Source: Ralstonia mannitolilytica (GTDB lineage: Bacteria; Pseudomonadota; Gammaproteobacteria; Burkholderiales; Burkholderiaceae). Taken from it: a stretch of 64,000 nucleotides of DNA. A program made the translations under genes and the position numbers. The notes beneath the pieces are model-generated. The model had not been told where the DNA came from and did not search any database. It was given only the letters and a program-made list of their open reading frames with translations. Shown one piece after another: positions 15,981 through 24,065 of the stretch (positions are counted from its first letter, which is position 1; each line of letters starts with the position of its first letter). Where the stretch lies: contig NZ_CAJPVG010000004.1 in NCBI RefSeq assembly GCF_905397375.1, forward strand, positions 62,001-126,000. The letters run 5' to 3'.

Positions 15981-16894
15981 AGCCGGATCTCCATGCCGTC
16001 GTAGGCCACCTCGATGCCATGCGCCTCCAGCTCGCGGCGTTGCGGCGAGTCTTCGTCGAGGATGGGGTTGGTGTTGTTGATGTGGATGAGGATCTTGCGC
16101 GTGGCCGGCAACGTGTCGAGCGTCTCGATCATGCCGCCAGGCCCCGATTGCGCCAGGTGTCCCATGTCGGCCGCCGTCTTGGTGGAGAAGCCGAGCATGC
16201 GCATCTCGTCGTCGGTCCAGCACGTGCCGTCCACGAGCACCACGTCGGCGGCGCCGAGTTCATCGAGCACGTGCGGTTCGATGCAGGCCAGGCCCGGCGC
16301 ATAGAAGGCCCGCTTGCGGCTCTTGCGGTCGACGATGCGCAGGCCGATGTTGTCGCCGGTGCGGCGCGCGTTGCGGCTGGGCGAGTACGGCGGCGCCTTG
16401 CTCTGCAGCGGTATGGCGGTCAACGCGACGTCTTCCAGCGGCGGGATGGAGAACGCCGTGCCGTCCAGCGGCAGCACGCGCGTATCGAGCCCGCAGTAGT
16501 GCGACAGCATGCGCGTGAGCGGGAACGCGGTCGACAGGTCGCTCAGCACCGCGGCCGAGGCATACACGGGCAGCGCCTGCTGGTGCTCGCGCAGCATCAG
16601 CAGACCGGTCACGTGATCGATCTGGGCGTCCATCAGCACGACGCTGACGATGCCGGTGTCGCGCGGCGCGCGCGCCGGCTGCAGCGCGGGGCTGTTGCGC
16701 AGCTGCGCGAGGATGTCGGGCGACGCGTTCACCACGATCCAGTGGTGCGCATCGTCGCCGAGCGCGATGGACGATTGCGTGCGCGCCGTCGCGCGGATCG
16801 TGCCGCGCCGCACGCCGTCACAGTTGCGGCAGTTGCAGTTCCACTGCGGGAAACCGCCGCCGGCGGCCGAGCCAAGAACCCTGAGTGTCGTCAT
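15977..16894 (-). CDS. pqqB: PQQ biosynthesis protein PqqB
   Basis: Metallo-beta-lactamase-fold protein of 305 residues required for normal PQQ production, now thought to hydroxylate a PQQ precursor. It opens with VLGSAAGGGFPQWNCNCRNC, the diagnostic PqqB start with its cysteine cluster, and has LMDAQIDHVTG in the metal region. It lies 123 bp after pqqA, behind a terminator hairpin that probably lowers its expression relative to pqqA. Confidence 0.96.
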   Translation of the reverse strand: MTTLRVLGSAAGGGFPQWNCNCRNCDGVRRGTIRATARTQSSIALGDDAHHWIVVNASPDILAQLRNSPALQPARAPRDTGIVSVVLMDAQIDHVTGLLMLREHQQALPVYASAAVLSDLSTAFPLTRMLSHYCGLDTRVLPLDGTAFSIPPLEDVALTAIPLQSKAPPYSPSRNARRTGDNIGLRIVDRKSRKRAFYAPGLACIEPHVLDELGAADVVLVDGTCWTDDEMRMLGFSTKTAADMGHLAQSGPGGMIETLDTLPATRKILIHINNTNPILDEDSPQRRELEAHGIEVAYDGMEIRL

Positions 16895-16951
16895 GATGCA
16901 GAACCTGCGTGATGGGCGGATCGAGCAAGAAGCCGGCCAGGTGATGGCGCA

Positions 16952-16988
16952 GAGAAAAGAAGCCCGCCGTGGAACGTCGGCGGGCCCG
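16952..16988 (-). terminator. Attenuating terminator between pqqA and pqqB
   Basis: On the minus strand GCCCGCCG-ACGTTCCA-CGGCGGGC is followed by TTCTTTTCTC. It sits 30 bp after the pqqA stop. A leaky terminator here would give more of the small PqqA substrate than of the enzymes, an arrangement known from other pqq operons. Confidence 0.7.
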
Positions 16989-17017
16989 CAGAGCGCTGTG
17001 TCTTCAGTCGCCTTGCA

Positions 17018-17092
17018 TCAGCGATTGGCGATGTACATCGTGATCTCGAAACCCAGTCGCAGTTCGGTGTAGGCGGGCGTCGTCCAGTTCAT
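17018..17092 (-). CDS. pqqA: PQQ precursor peptide PqqA
   Basis: A 24-residue ribosomal peptide from which PQQ is made. It begins MNWTTPAYTELRLGF; E16 and Y20, predicted from the E-x3-Y spacing (FEITMYIANR), are the crosslinked residues. A strong ribosome site (GGAGGAGAC) precedes the ATG. First gene of pqqABCDE, with a candidate sigma-54 promoter 97 bp upstream and a terminator after it. No pqqF protease gene is present nearby. Confidence 0.97.
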   Translation of the reverse strand: MNWTTPAYTELRLGFEITMYIANR

Positions 17093-17188
17093 GTCTCCTC
17101 CTAGAGGGTTGGCATAGTTAGTGAATGCAAGGGCTTGCTGTGCGGCGGGCGCAGGCCTGTTGCCCGACGCCGCCGCAGCGTGTGAAAG

Positions 17189-17204
17189 GCAACATCCATG
17201 CCCG
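17189..17204 (-). promoter_or_regulatory. Candidate sigma-54 promoter for pqqABCDE
   Basis: The minus strand reads GGGCATG-GATG-TTGCC, with GG and GC 10 bases apart. It lies 97 bp before the pqqA ATG and overlaps the start codon of the divergent hydrolase gene. Weaker than the other sigma-54 sites because the first base and the last base deviate. Confidence 0.45.
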
Positions 17205-18190
17205 CTTCTGCCTGGCCCGACGAGACGATCCGGTTTGACCTGCGCACCCCGGATGCCCACCGCTTGCACGTGCGGCAATGCGGCCCGCAGCACGGCGAGC
17301 CGTGGCTCGTGCTGCATGGCGGGCCGGGCAGTGGCTGCCAGCCCGCCATGGCGGCGTGGTTCGACCCGCTGCGGCATCGCGTCGTGCTGCCGGACCAGCG
17401 CGGCGCAGGGCATTCGGCGCCCGCCGGCACGCGCCGCCGCAACACCGTCCCCGCGCTGCTCGCCGACCTGGAGCAGTTGCGCAAGACACTTGGCATCGAG
17501 CGCTGGGGCGTGGTCGGCGGGTCGTGGGGCGCGGCGCTTGCCGTGGCCTACGCCGATCGCTTTCCGCAGGCCGTGTCGGCGTTGGTTCTGCGCGGCACGT
17601 TCCTCACCGGCTTCGATGATGTGCAGGCGCTGTTCAACGCGCGCGGCGCGGGGCGGGCGCTGCTGCGCGGCACCCGCCGCATGGGGCAGGGCCTGCCGGG
17701 GGCGCGCGGGCGGCTCGTTGTTGCGTCCCGACTGTTGCAGCGTGGGACACCTGTTCAGAAATTGAACATTGCCGCGCAGTGGCAGCAGGCGGAGCGCCGT
17801 CTGCTGAGGTTGCCGCCCGCGCGGCGGGCCAGGCCGGCACAGCAGAAGCAGATGGACACGCTGCGCAAGTACCAGATCCAGGCGCACTACCTGATGCGCC
17901 GTGCCGGCTTGGGCAAACCAGCCCTGCTTGCGGCGGCGGCGCGCATCGGCGCACGCGGGCTTCCGGTGACGCTGCTGCATGGGCAGGACGACAACGTTTG
18001 CAGGCCGGCCAACGCGCGGCGCGTGCAGGCCGTCATACCGCAGGCAAGGCTGGTGTGGGTGCCGGGCGGACACCTGGCAGTCGGCAAGATGGTGCAGGCG
18101 CTGCGGGCGGCCATCCGCAGCGCGGGCGGTTCAGTCGCTGCGCGCCAAGCCGCCGGCCTCGTCGATCTTGCGGTAGACCGTGTTGCGTGA
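17198..18190 (+). CDS. Alpha/beta hydrolase, proline iminopeptidase-like
   Basis: Cytosolic S33-type alpha/beta hydrolase, 330 residues. HGGPGSG at residues 40-46 forms the oxyanion region, S109 in GGSWGAA is the nucleophile, and D264 or D265 (HGQDD) and H292 (PGGHLAVG) complete the triad. These match proline iminopeptidases, which remove N-terminal proline from peptides. It is divergent from pqqA, so a part in PqqA processing or peptide salvage is possible; this is inference. The last 60 bp run convergently into the 3' end of the regulator gene. Other hydrolase activities are possible. Confidence 0.82.
   Translation: MPASAWPDETIRFDLRTPDAHRLHVRQCGPQHGEPWLVLHGGPGSGCQPAMAAWFDPLRHRVVLPDQRGAGHSAPAGTRRRNTVPALLADLEQLRKTLGIERWGVVGGSWGAALAVAYADRFPQAVSALVLRGTFLTGFDDVQALFNARGAGRALLRGTRRMGQGLPGARGRLVVASRLLQRGTPVQKLNIAAQWQQAERRLLRLPPARRARPAQQKQMDTLRKYQIQAHYLMRRAGLGKPALLAAAARIGARGLPVTLLHGQDDNVCRPANARRVQAVIPQARLVWVPGGHLAVGKMVQALRAAIRSAGGSVAARQAAGLVDLAVDRVA
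17733..17768. repeat. Tandem inverted repeats resembling the activator site, inside the hydrolase gene
   Basis: TGTTGC-AGCGT-GGGACA at 17733-17749 and TGTTCA-GAAAT-TGAACA at 17752-17768, the second with perfect arms. Both have the 6-5-6 layout of the sites at 5195-5233. They lie about 540 bp upstream of the candidate pqqA promoter, on its activator side. Function is unproven; chance within a coding sequence is possible. Confidence 0.35.
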
Positions 18191-20146
18191 AATACCCAGC
18201 GCCTTGGCCGCCGCCGAGATATTGCCGTTGTGCGCCTTCACTGCCGCCAGGATCGCCATGGTTTCGACATCGGCCAGGCGCGTGGGCTGCGTGCCCGCTT
18301 CAGCGACAGGCGCGGGCGATGCCGGCGCCGCGGCGGCATTCGTGGGGGCCGCCGGTGTGCCGTGCCGCGCGTGCCAGTCTTCAAGAAAATCGTCGGGCAG
18401 GTGGTCTTCGGTAATTTCCGGCGCCCCCTCGGCCATCAGGCAGGCGGTGCGCAGCAGGTTGCTGAGCTGGCGGATGTTGCCGGGCCAGTGGTAGCTGCGG
18501 AACATCTGCGCCACCGATGCGCTGAGCGGCGGCGCGCCGGCCTGGTCCTGCTGCAGCAGCTTGTTGGCCACCGCGTCGAGGTCGCTGCGCTCGCGCAATG
18601 CCGGCAGGCGCACCACCAGGCCGTTGAGGCGGTAGTACAGGTCTTCGCGAAACTGTCCGCTGGCGACCATCTCGCGCATGTTGCGGTGGGTCGCGCACAC
18701 GACCGCCACGTCCACCTGGACGAGCTTGCTGCTGCCCAGCGGCGATACCGCACGCTCCTGCAGCGCGCGCAGCAGCCGGGCCTGCAGGTGCAGCGGCATG
18801 TCGCCGATCTCATCGAGGAACAGCGTGCCGCCATTGGCCAGCACCATCTTGCCGATGCCGCCTTTCTTGCGTGCGCCGGTGAAGGCGCCTTCTTCGTAGC
18901 CGAACAGTTCCGACTCGATGAGCGCTTCCGGGATCGACGCGCAGTTGACGGCGACGAACGGGCCGGCGTGGCGCGGGCTGTCGGCGTGGATGGCGCGCGC
19001 CAGCAGCTCCTTGCCGGTGCCGGTCTCGCCCAGCACCATGATCGTGATGTCCTTGCCGATGACCTTGCGCAGCTTGCCGATGACGCTTTTGATCTGCGCG
19101 TCGCCCGTGTCCAGCGCGTCGAGGCTTGCCGCCTGGCGCGCTGGCTCGGCGTAGGCCCGGCGTGCCGAGGCGGTATTGCGCGCACCGGTGGCATCGTTCT
19201 CGAGGGCGCCCGTTGCGATCGGGCTGCCCGGCCGTTTCCATTCGACACGGGCGAACACCTTGACGCCGCTGGGCAGCTGCAATTGCACGACGCCCGCCGG
19301 CGCGCGGCGCGCCGCGTCCATCAACTGCGACATCGACAGCCCGAACAGCGACGAGAAGGTATGCGCGTGCAATGACCGGATCGACAGCCCGAGCTGGAAC
19401 TCCCCGCTGCGGTTGGCCGACAGGAACCGCCCCGCCGGCGTGAATGCCGCGATGCCCTCGACCAGCGTGCCGATGAACTCCGGACGCGAATGAAAGTGGA
19501 TGCAGACGACGTCCTGGAACGCGTTGGCAAACAGGTGGTTCTCGATCATCTGGGCCGACATCCGCACCAGCGCCATGGTGTGCTTGTGGAAACCGCGATG
19601 GTCGCCCGTGACGTCGAGCGCACCCACCGTCTTGCCGTACGGGTCGAAGATCGGCGCGCACGAGCACGTCAGGAACCGGTTGGCTTCGAGGTAATGGTCG
19701 GCGCCGTGGACGAGCGTGGGCTTGCTCTCGGCCAGGGCGGTGCCGATGGCATTGGTGCCGCGGCTTTCTTCCGACCACGACGCGCCGGGCTGCAGGGCGA
19801 CCTTGCTGGCCTTCGCGAGGAAGTCGTCGTCCCCGAGCGAATGCAGGATCAGGCCCGACGTATCGGTCAGGATCACCATGCTCTGCGTGTTCACGATCTG
19901 GCTGTAGAGCGTCTCCATGACCGGCAGCGCGTGCGTGAACAGCGATTGGCTGCGCTCGATCTGCGTCCTCAGCTCGCTTTGCTGGACCGGGCAGAAATCG
20001 GGCGATTCATACCGGCGCAGGCCATACGACTTCGAGCGCTCGTGCGCTTGGGCGATCAGCTCGGGCTGATCATGTTCCGGCGTTTCACCGGGCGTGGCGG
20101 GGGCACTGTCGGAGGCGCGCTGGGCGGCTGCCGCGGGGTGGGTCAT
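18131..20146 (-). CDS. AcoR-type sigma-54-dependent activator
   Basis: Enhancer-binding transcription activator of 671 residues. The order is an N-terminal GAF domain (about residues 70-220), a PAS-like domain (about 240-320), a AAA+ ATPase with Walker A GETGTGKE near 372, the sigma-54-contacting GAFTGA loop near 420 and LFLDEIGDM, then a Fis-type helix-turn-helix in the last 45 residues (GNISAAAKALGISRNTVYRK). This is the AcoR/ExaE-like layout known to control acetoin or alcohol oxidation genes. Multiple -24/-12 promoters around it point to local control. AAGGAG before the ATG at 20146 fixes the start. Confidence 0.92.
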   Translation of the reverse strand: MTHPAAAAQRASDSAPATPGETPEHDQPELIAQAHERSKSYGLRRYESPDFCPVQQSELRTQIERSQSLFTHALPVMETLYSQIVNTQSMVILTDTSGLILHSLGDDDFLAKASKVALQPGASWSEESRGTNAIGTALAESKPTLVHGADHYLEANRFLTCSCAPIFDPYGKTVGALDVTGDHRGFHKHTMALVRMSAQMIENHLFANAFQDVVCIHFHSRPEFIGTLVEGIAAFTPAGRFLSANRSGEFQLGLSIRSLHAHTFSSLFGLSMSQLMDAARRAPAGVVQLQLPSGVKVFARVEWKRPGSPIATGALENDATGARNTASARRAYAEPARQAASLDALDTGDAQIKSVIGKLRKVIGKDITIMVLGETGTGKELLARAIHADSPRHAGPFVAVNCASIPEALIESELFGYEEGAFTGARKKGGIGKMVLANGGTLFLDEIGDMPLHLQARLLRALQERAVSPLGSSKLVQVDVAVVCATHRNMREMVASGQFREDLYYRLNGLVVRLPALRERSDLDAVANKLLQQDQAGAPPLSASVAQMFRSYHWPGNIRQLSNLLRTACLMAEGAPEITEDHLPDDFLEDWHARHGTPAAPTNAAAAPASPAPVAEAGTQPTRLADVETMAILAAVKAHNGNISAAAKALGISRNTVYRKIDEAGGLARSD

Positions 20147-20217
20147 GGTTGTCTCCTTGAAGTCGCCCGCCATCTGTGAGCGGGTCGCCCGGCTTGCGGT
20201 GGTCGGCATGCCGGAAG

Positions 20218-20266
20218 TGTTGCGCCATGAAGCAAAACGCTTGCCAGCGTGTTGCATTCCTGAGCA
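20218..20266 (+). promoter_or_regulatory. Two upstream activator sites for cytochrome c-550
   Basis: TGTTGC-GCCAT-GAAGCA at 20218-20234 and TGTTGC-ATTCC-TGAGCA at 20250-20266. The second matches the aldehyde dehydrogenase site at 5217 almost base for base over TGTTGCATTC and GAGCAC. They are 80-110 bp before the sigma-54 promoter and could also autoregulate the divergent activator gene. Confidence 0.6.
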
Positions 20267-20343
20267 CCCGTGTCATGCGCGCTGTGGCGTCGGGCGCAAG
20301 CCCGTTTGCGATGCCGCCTGTGCGGATCGCCGCGTCAGCACCT

Positions 20344-20359
20344 TGGTATGGCTTTTGCA
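20344..20359 (+). promoter_or_regulatory. Sigma-54 promoter for cytochrome c-550
   Basis: TGGTATG-GCTT-TTGCA fits the -24/-12 consensus, with GG and GC 10 bases apart. It lies 45 bp before the TTG start at 20404. Confidence 0.75.
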
Positions 20360-20403
20360 GAAATGTCTCCAAAACGCATTTCCACAACACACAGGAGACA
20401 CTC

Positions 20404-20889
20404 TTGAAAACGCCACGCAACGTGTTCGCGCTGCTTTCCGCCTGCGCGCTTCTGGCCGGGGGACTGCCCGCCACCGCCACCGCCCACGGCGACGTGACAC
20501 CGCAGGCCGTGGACACGCACACCTTACCGCAACTCGGCGCCGACTGGCGTCAGGACAATCCATACCGCACGGGGCCCGCGCACGACGAGGCGCAGCGCAT
20601 CGGTTCGTCTGCGTACAACCAGAACTGCGCGCGCTGCCACGGTCTGGAGGCCATCTCCGGCGGCATCGCCCCCGACCTGCGCAAGCTCGATACCGACTGC
20701 ATGTCGCTGGCCGACGCCAAGAAGAAGGAGGCCTGCTACGCCGAGGTTTCGCAGTACTTCACGGCGACGGTGCGCAAGGGGCGCACCCGCGACGGCCGCG
20801 TCTACATGCCGCCGTTTGAAGGCGTGCTGAGCCAGGAAGCCGTCTGGGCCATCAAGACGTATCTCGAATCGCGCCGCGTCAAAGACTGA
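20404..20889 (+). CDS. pedF: Cytochrome c-550 PedF
   Basis: Periplasmic mono-haem cytochrome c of 161 residues, of the PedF/ExaB-like type that accepts electrons from PQQ alcohol dehydrogenases. It has a signal peptide ending TATAHG, the characteristic HGDVTPQAVDT start, haem site C75-A-R-C78-H79, and a YMPPFEG loop with the methionine ligand. Start is TTG at 20404, the only codon in reach of the AGGAGA ribosome site; the frame has no nearby ATG. It is 60 bp before the binding-protein gene. Confidence 0.92.
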   Translation: MKTPRNVFALLSACALLAGGLPATATAHGDVTPQAVDTHTLPQLGADWRQDNPYRTGPAHDEAQRIGSSAYNQNCARCHGLEAISGGIAPDLRKLDTDCMSLADAKKKEACYAEVSQYFTATVRKGRTRDGRVYMPPFEGVLSQEAVWAIKTYLESRRVKD

Positions 20890-20950
20890 GGCCTGGCCGC
20901 CCGCCGGCGTGCCCGGCGGTGCACCGGCGCCCACCTGCCAGGAGAAGCCC

Positions 20951-21832
20951 ATGAGCCCCCGTCCGTTGCTGGACATAGGACGCGTCTGCCGCCGCCTTGT
21001 CGGCCTGTGCGTTGCCGTGGCCGCCGTTTTCGCGGCCGCCGCGCCGGCGCACGCCGACATGGCGAAGATCCGCGCGAGCGGCAGCCTGAAGATCGCGCTG
21101 TACAAGGGGTTGCCGCCGTTCTCGGGCAACGTCGGCGACCAGTTCGAGGGGATCGACGTAGCGCTGGCCCGTGCGCTGAGCAGGCAGATGGGCTTGTCGA
21201 CCGCCTTGCTGCCGTTTGACGCCAGCGACGACAGCATGTCGGACGATCTGCGCAACATGGTGTGGCGCGGACACTACCTCGGCTATGGCCCGGCCGACGT
21301 CATGCTGCACGTGCCGGTGGACCCCGCCTTCATCCGGGAGAACCCGCAGGTGCTGATCTTCGCGCCGTATCACCGCGAGGAGTTCGTGCTCGCGTACGAC
21401 CGTGAACGCATCCCGCAGGTCAGCCGGTTCGACGATCTCGTGGGCCAGGCCACCGGTGCCGAGGGCGGCTCGGCCGGCGCCAATGCGTTGCTCTCCACCG
21501 GCCAGGGGCTGCTGCGCGACAAGGTGAAGATCTACGCCGACGCCGATGCGGCATTGCGTGCGTTGTTCTCGGGCGAGATCGTCGCAGCCATGGTGACACG
21601 CGCGCAGTATGAAAGCGCGCTCAAGGCACAGGGCCAGCCTGCCGCGCGTTTTGCCGTCACGCAGCTTCAGTCGCCGCTGCTGCCTGCGCGCGGGTGGGCG
21701 ATCGGGATGGCGGTGAAGGCGGATCAGCGCGCCCTGGCGCAGGCGCTGGAAGAGGCGCTGAACGCATTGCGCGCGAGTGGCGAACTACAGCGCATCTTTG
21801 CGCAGTACGGCGTGTCGATGGTCGCGCCATAG
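20951..21832 (+). CDS. Quinoprotein-associated periplasmic substrate-binding protein
   Basis: Periplasmic type II solute-binding protein (amino-acid-binding fold), 293 residues, of the family found with PQQ dehydrogenases. The signal peptide ends APAHA, followed by the SLKIALYKGLPPFSGNVGDQFEGIDVALARAL core. No ABC permease or ATPase genes adjoin it, as is usual for this family, so it may deliver a ligand to the dehydrogenase rather than import it. AGGAGA precedes the ATG. Transcribed with pedF. Confidence 0.85.
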   Translation: MSPRPLLDIGRVCRRLVGLCVAVAAVFAAAAPAHADMAKIRASGSLKIALYKGLPPFSGNVGDQFEGIDVALARALSRQMGLSTALLPFDASDDSMSDDLRNMVWRGHYLGYGPADVMLHVPVDPAFIRENPQVLIFAPYHREEFVLAYDRERIPQVSRFDDLVGQATGAEGGSAGANALLSTGQGLLRDKVKIYADADAALRALFSGEIVAAMVTRAQYESALKAQGQPAARFAVTQLQSPLLPARGWAIGMAVKADQRALAQALEEALNALRASGELQRIFAQYGVSMVAP

Positions 21833-21898
21833 GCGGCACCATGTCGACGTATCCGGCCAATTGGCAGTGCGGACTGCAATCGGCGGCCAGTTCGCGCG

Positions 21899-22366
21899 CT
21901 ACAGCTTCTCGCTTGCGGCGTGCTTGGACGGCAACGCACTCACGTTGTCGTCGAACGGGGAGTCGACTGGCAGTTTGGAGAAGTGGTGGATCTTGGGCGC
22001 ATGCGAGTCGTCGGCCTGCGCGTCGTGCGGCTCGATGAACGACATGGCCGTGCGCCGCTTGATCGCGTGCGGCTCGCGTGCCTGCGATTCACGCCACAGC
22101 TCGGCAGTGAACTTCAGCCCTGCGCGCAGCGCATGCGCGCTTTCCTGCTTGCCCTTGCGCTGGTCCGATACGCGCTCGATGCCCTTCTTGACGACGTCTT
22201 CCAGGAACGTGATGCGCGCGCGGTAATAGTCGGCGTGCATCTGCGCGTCGAGCACGCGCTGCTCTGCCTGGTACAGCTCCATGCGCAACTCGCTCAGCGC
22301 GCGCTCGGCCTGCTTTTCGGGAGAGGGAGCATGGTTCAAGGCCCAGTTTGCAATCCACCGCAACAT
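21899..22366 (-). CDS. Hypothetical protein with coiled-coil N-terminal half
   Basis: Cytosolic protein of 155 residues with no recognised domain. The first half is charged and helical (KQAERALSELRMELYQAEQR, then RARITFLEDVVKKGIERV) and probably forms a coiled coil. The second half is polar and rich in His, Asp and Ser, likely disordered. The ATG at 22366 is chosen because AGGAGG lies 8 bases upstream; a TTG two codons earlier is too close to it. It converges on the binding-protein gene. Confidence 0.65.
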   Translation of the reverse strand: MLRWIANWALNHAPSPEKQAERALSELRMELYQAEQRVLDAQMHADYYRARITFLEDVVKKGIERVSDQRKGKQESAHALRAGLKFTAELWRESQAREPHAIKRRTAMSFIEPHDAQADDSHAPKIHHFSKLPVDSPFDDNVSALPSKHAASEKL

Positions 22367-22666
22367 GGTCAAGCCCTCCTGTCTTGCGGGCGTGTCGGTT
22401 TCATGACGGACACCGCTCGCCGCCCACGCGCCGATCGGGTTGATCGCCGCTTGCAGAACAGACTATCAAAAAAGCGAGATCACTTGCGCTAGTCCAGGTG
22501 CATGCCTGTTGCGAAAAGGAAGCATGGTCCGTTTGGGTGAGATGCACGCTGCGCAACTTCTGGTGTGATGTCCGGATTGGCTCGCGTAAAACCGTTGCCG
22601 AGGCAAGCCGCGGCGTGCGTTGCGCAAGCGATTGCGCCGCGTGGGCGCACACGTGCGACGGGGAAT

Positions 22667-23455
22667 TCAGCGGAAGCGGTACGTCAGCGACGCCATCGCC
22701 GTGGTCTGCTGGCGGCGCTGCGTGATGGGGCTGCCTGCCGCATCGCCGCGCAGCCGCGCAACCGTCACCGAGCCGTTGGCCGTCCAGCGGTCGTCGAGCT
22801 TGCAGCTGACGATGGCGTTGACGTGCAGGTCGCGCACGCCGGCATGCGTCACGAAGACAGGCAAGCCCGAACGCGCGCTCTGCCCATCGTCCACGCCAAA
22901 GAACGTGCGCATGTACTGGCCGTTCGTCCAGGACACGCCCGTGCCGAGGCTGAACAGCCAGCGGCCGACCGGCGCACTCGCGTAGGCATCGGCATTGGCG
23001 ATCAACCCTTGGCGATTGCCAAGAATGTCCTGCTCCGCATCGGTGGACAGCGTGAGGAACGACACTGTGACCTGCGCGAACGCCTTCGCGCGCACCGTGG
23101 CGTTGACATTGCCGAGGCCATTCAGCCGCGCGTCGTCATGCGCATGGCGCCACGTCGGGTCGAACTGGAAGTTGCCGCCCACCTGCCACGTGTCGTTGTT
23201 GGCGAGGTACACGCCGGCAAAGTCCATCCCCTTGGAAAAGAACCGATGCTTGTACTCGATCTCCTGATCGATCCACGGAAACACGAAGCTCGATTTCGCG
23301 CCCGGATATCTGGGCGACACGTAGACCGCCGGGCCGACGGCCACGCTCCAGTCGGATGAAGGCGCATCCGCCACCGAGGCCCGCGCGGATGTCGCGCACA
23401 GCGATGCGGTCACGAGGCAGGCAGGCAACGCAGAGGATGCGAGACGACGCAGCAT
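22667..23455 (-). CDS. MipA/OmpV family outer-membrane protein
   Basis: Outer-membrane beta-barrel of the MipA/OmpV family, 262 residues. Signal peptide is followed by the conserved VAVGPAVYVSPRYPGAK start, where this family reads GxxxxxxPxYxGs, and the chain ends LTYRFR. Relatives scaffold murein synthesis enzymes or form adhesion barrels; the role here cannot be told. The frame runs upstream to 23809 but that part is low-complexity shadow of the next gene; ATG 23455 starts the signal peptide. Confidence 0.85.
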   Translation of the reverse strand: MLRRLASSALPACLVTASLCATSARASVADAPSSDWSVAVGPAVYVSPRYPGAKSSFVFPWIDQEIEYKHRFFSKGMDFAGVYLANNDTWQVGGNFQFDPTWRHAHDDARLNGLGNVNATVRAKAFAQVTVSFLTLSTDAEQDILGNRQGLIANADAYASAPVGRWLFSLGTGVSWTNGQYMRTFFGVDDGQSARSGLPVFVTHAGVRDLHVNAIVSCKLDDRWTANGSVTVARLRGDAAGSPITQRRQQTTAMASLTYRFR

Positions 23456-23524
23456 GGGAAGGGCGCGAGCAGAAGTGGAGGGCGCGCCATTGTAGAGCAC
23501 CGATGCGGCCGCGCGCGCCAATGG

Positions 23525-23548
23525 AAAACGCCGGGCGAGCCCGGCGTT
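23525..23548 (-). terminator. Terminator after the Ala/Lys/His-rich small protein
   Basis: On the minus strand AACGCCGGGC-TC-GCCCGGCGTT with 10-base perfect arms, followed by TTTTCC. It sits 20 bp past the stop at 23568. Confidence 0.8.
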
Positions 23549-23567
23549 CCTGACGGCAAAGCGAGCC

Positions 23568-23843
23568 TTATTGCTTGGCCGGCTCGGCGGCCTTCGGGGC
23601 CGATGCTGCGTCGGTCTTGGCTTCCGACTTGGCGGCAGCCCTGGCCTTCTGGTGTGCGTGGTGCTTCTTCTTGGCGTGCTTGGTGTCGGCCTTCGGCGCG
23701 GAGGCCGTATCAGCTGCCGCAGCCGTGGCGGCCGGAGCCGAAGCAGGTGCGGCGGCCGGTGCGGACGCGGTGCCAGCTGCGAACACCGGGGCTGCGAAGG
23801 CACCGGCAACGATCAGGGCGGCCAGGGATTGAGCGACTTTCAT
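23568..23843 (-). CDS. Small Ala/Pro/Lys/His-rich exported protein
   Basis: Protein of 91 residues: a signal peptide (AGAFAAPVFAAG), then a low-complexity tail with an Ala-Pro-Ser-rich block and a basic KHAKKKHHAHQKARAAAK block. The composition recalls acid-shock or histone-like exported proteins, but no family can be named. AAGGAG precedes the ATG at 23843. The His-Lys block could bind metals or anionic polymers; this is only a suggestion. Monocistronic with its own terminator. Confidence 0.7.
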   Translation of the reverse strand: MKVAQSLAALIVAGAFAAPVFAAGTASAPAAAPASAPAATAAAADTASAPKADTKHAKKKHHAHQKARAAAKSEAKTDAASAPKAAEPAKQ

Positions 23844-24065
23844 GTGAGACTCCTTGAGCGGAACAAGCGGGATAGTGGCGGGACTCCAGATACATGGATC
23901 TCGTCCCATTTGCGATCCATGTCTCCAAAAACGCCCCGCATTGCGGCCGCGATGACCGCCGTTTGTAAGCGTTCTTCCCGCGGTGTAAGCGGGCGTAACG
24001 GCGCACTGGCCCTCGGTGCTGCGCAGCGCTTCTCCCGGCGGCCTGCAAAATCGCGCTAAAGTGGC

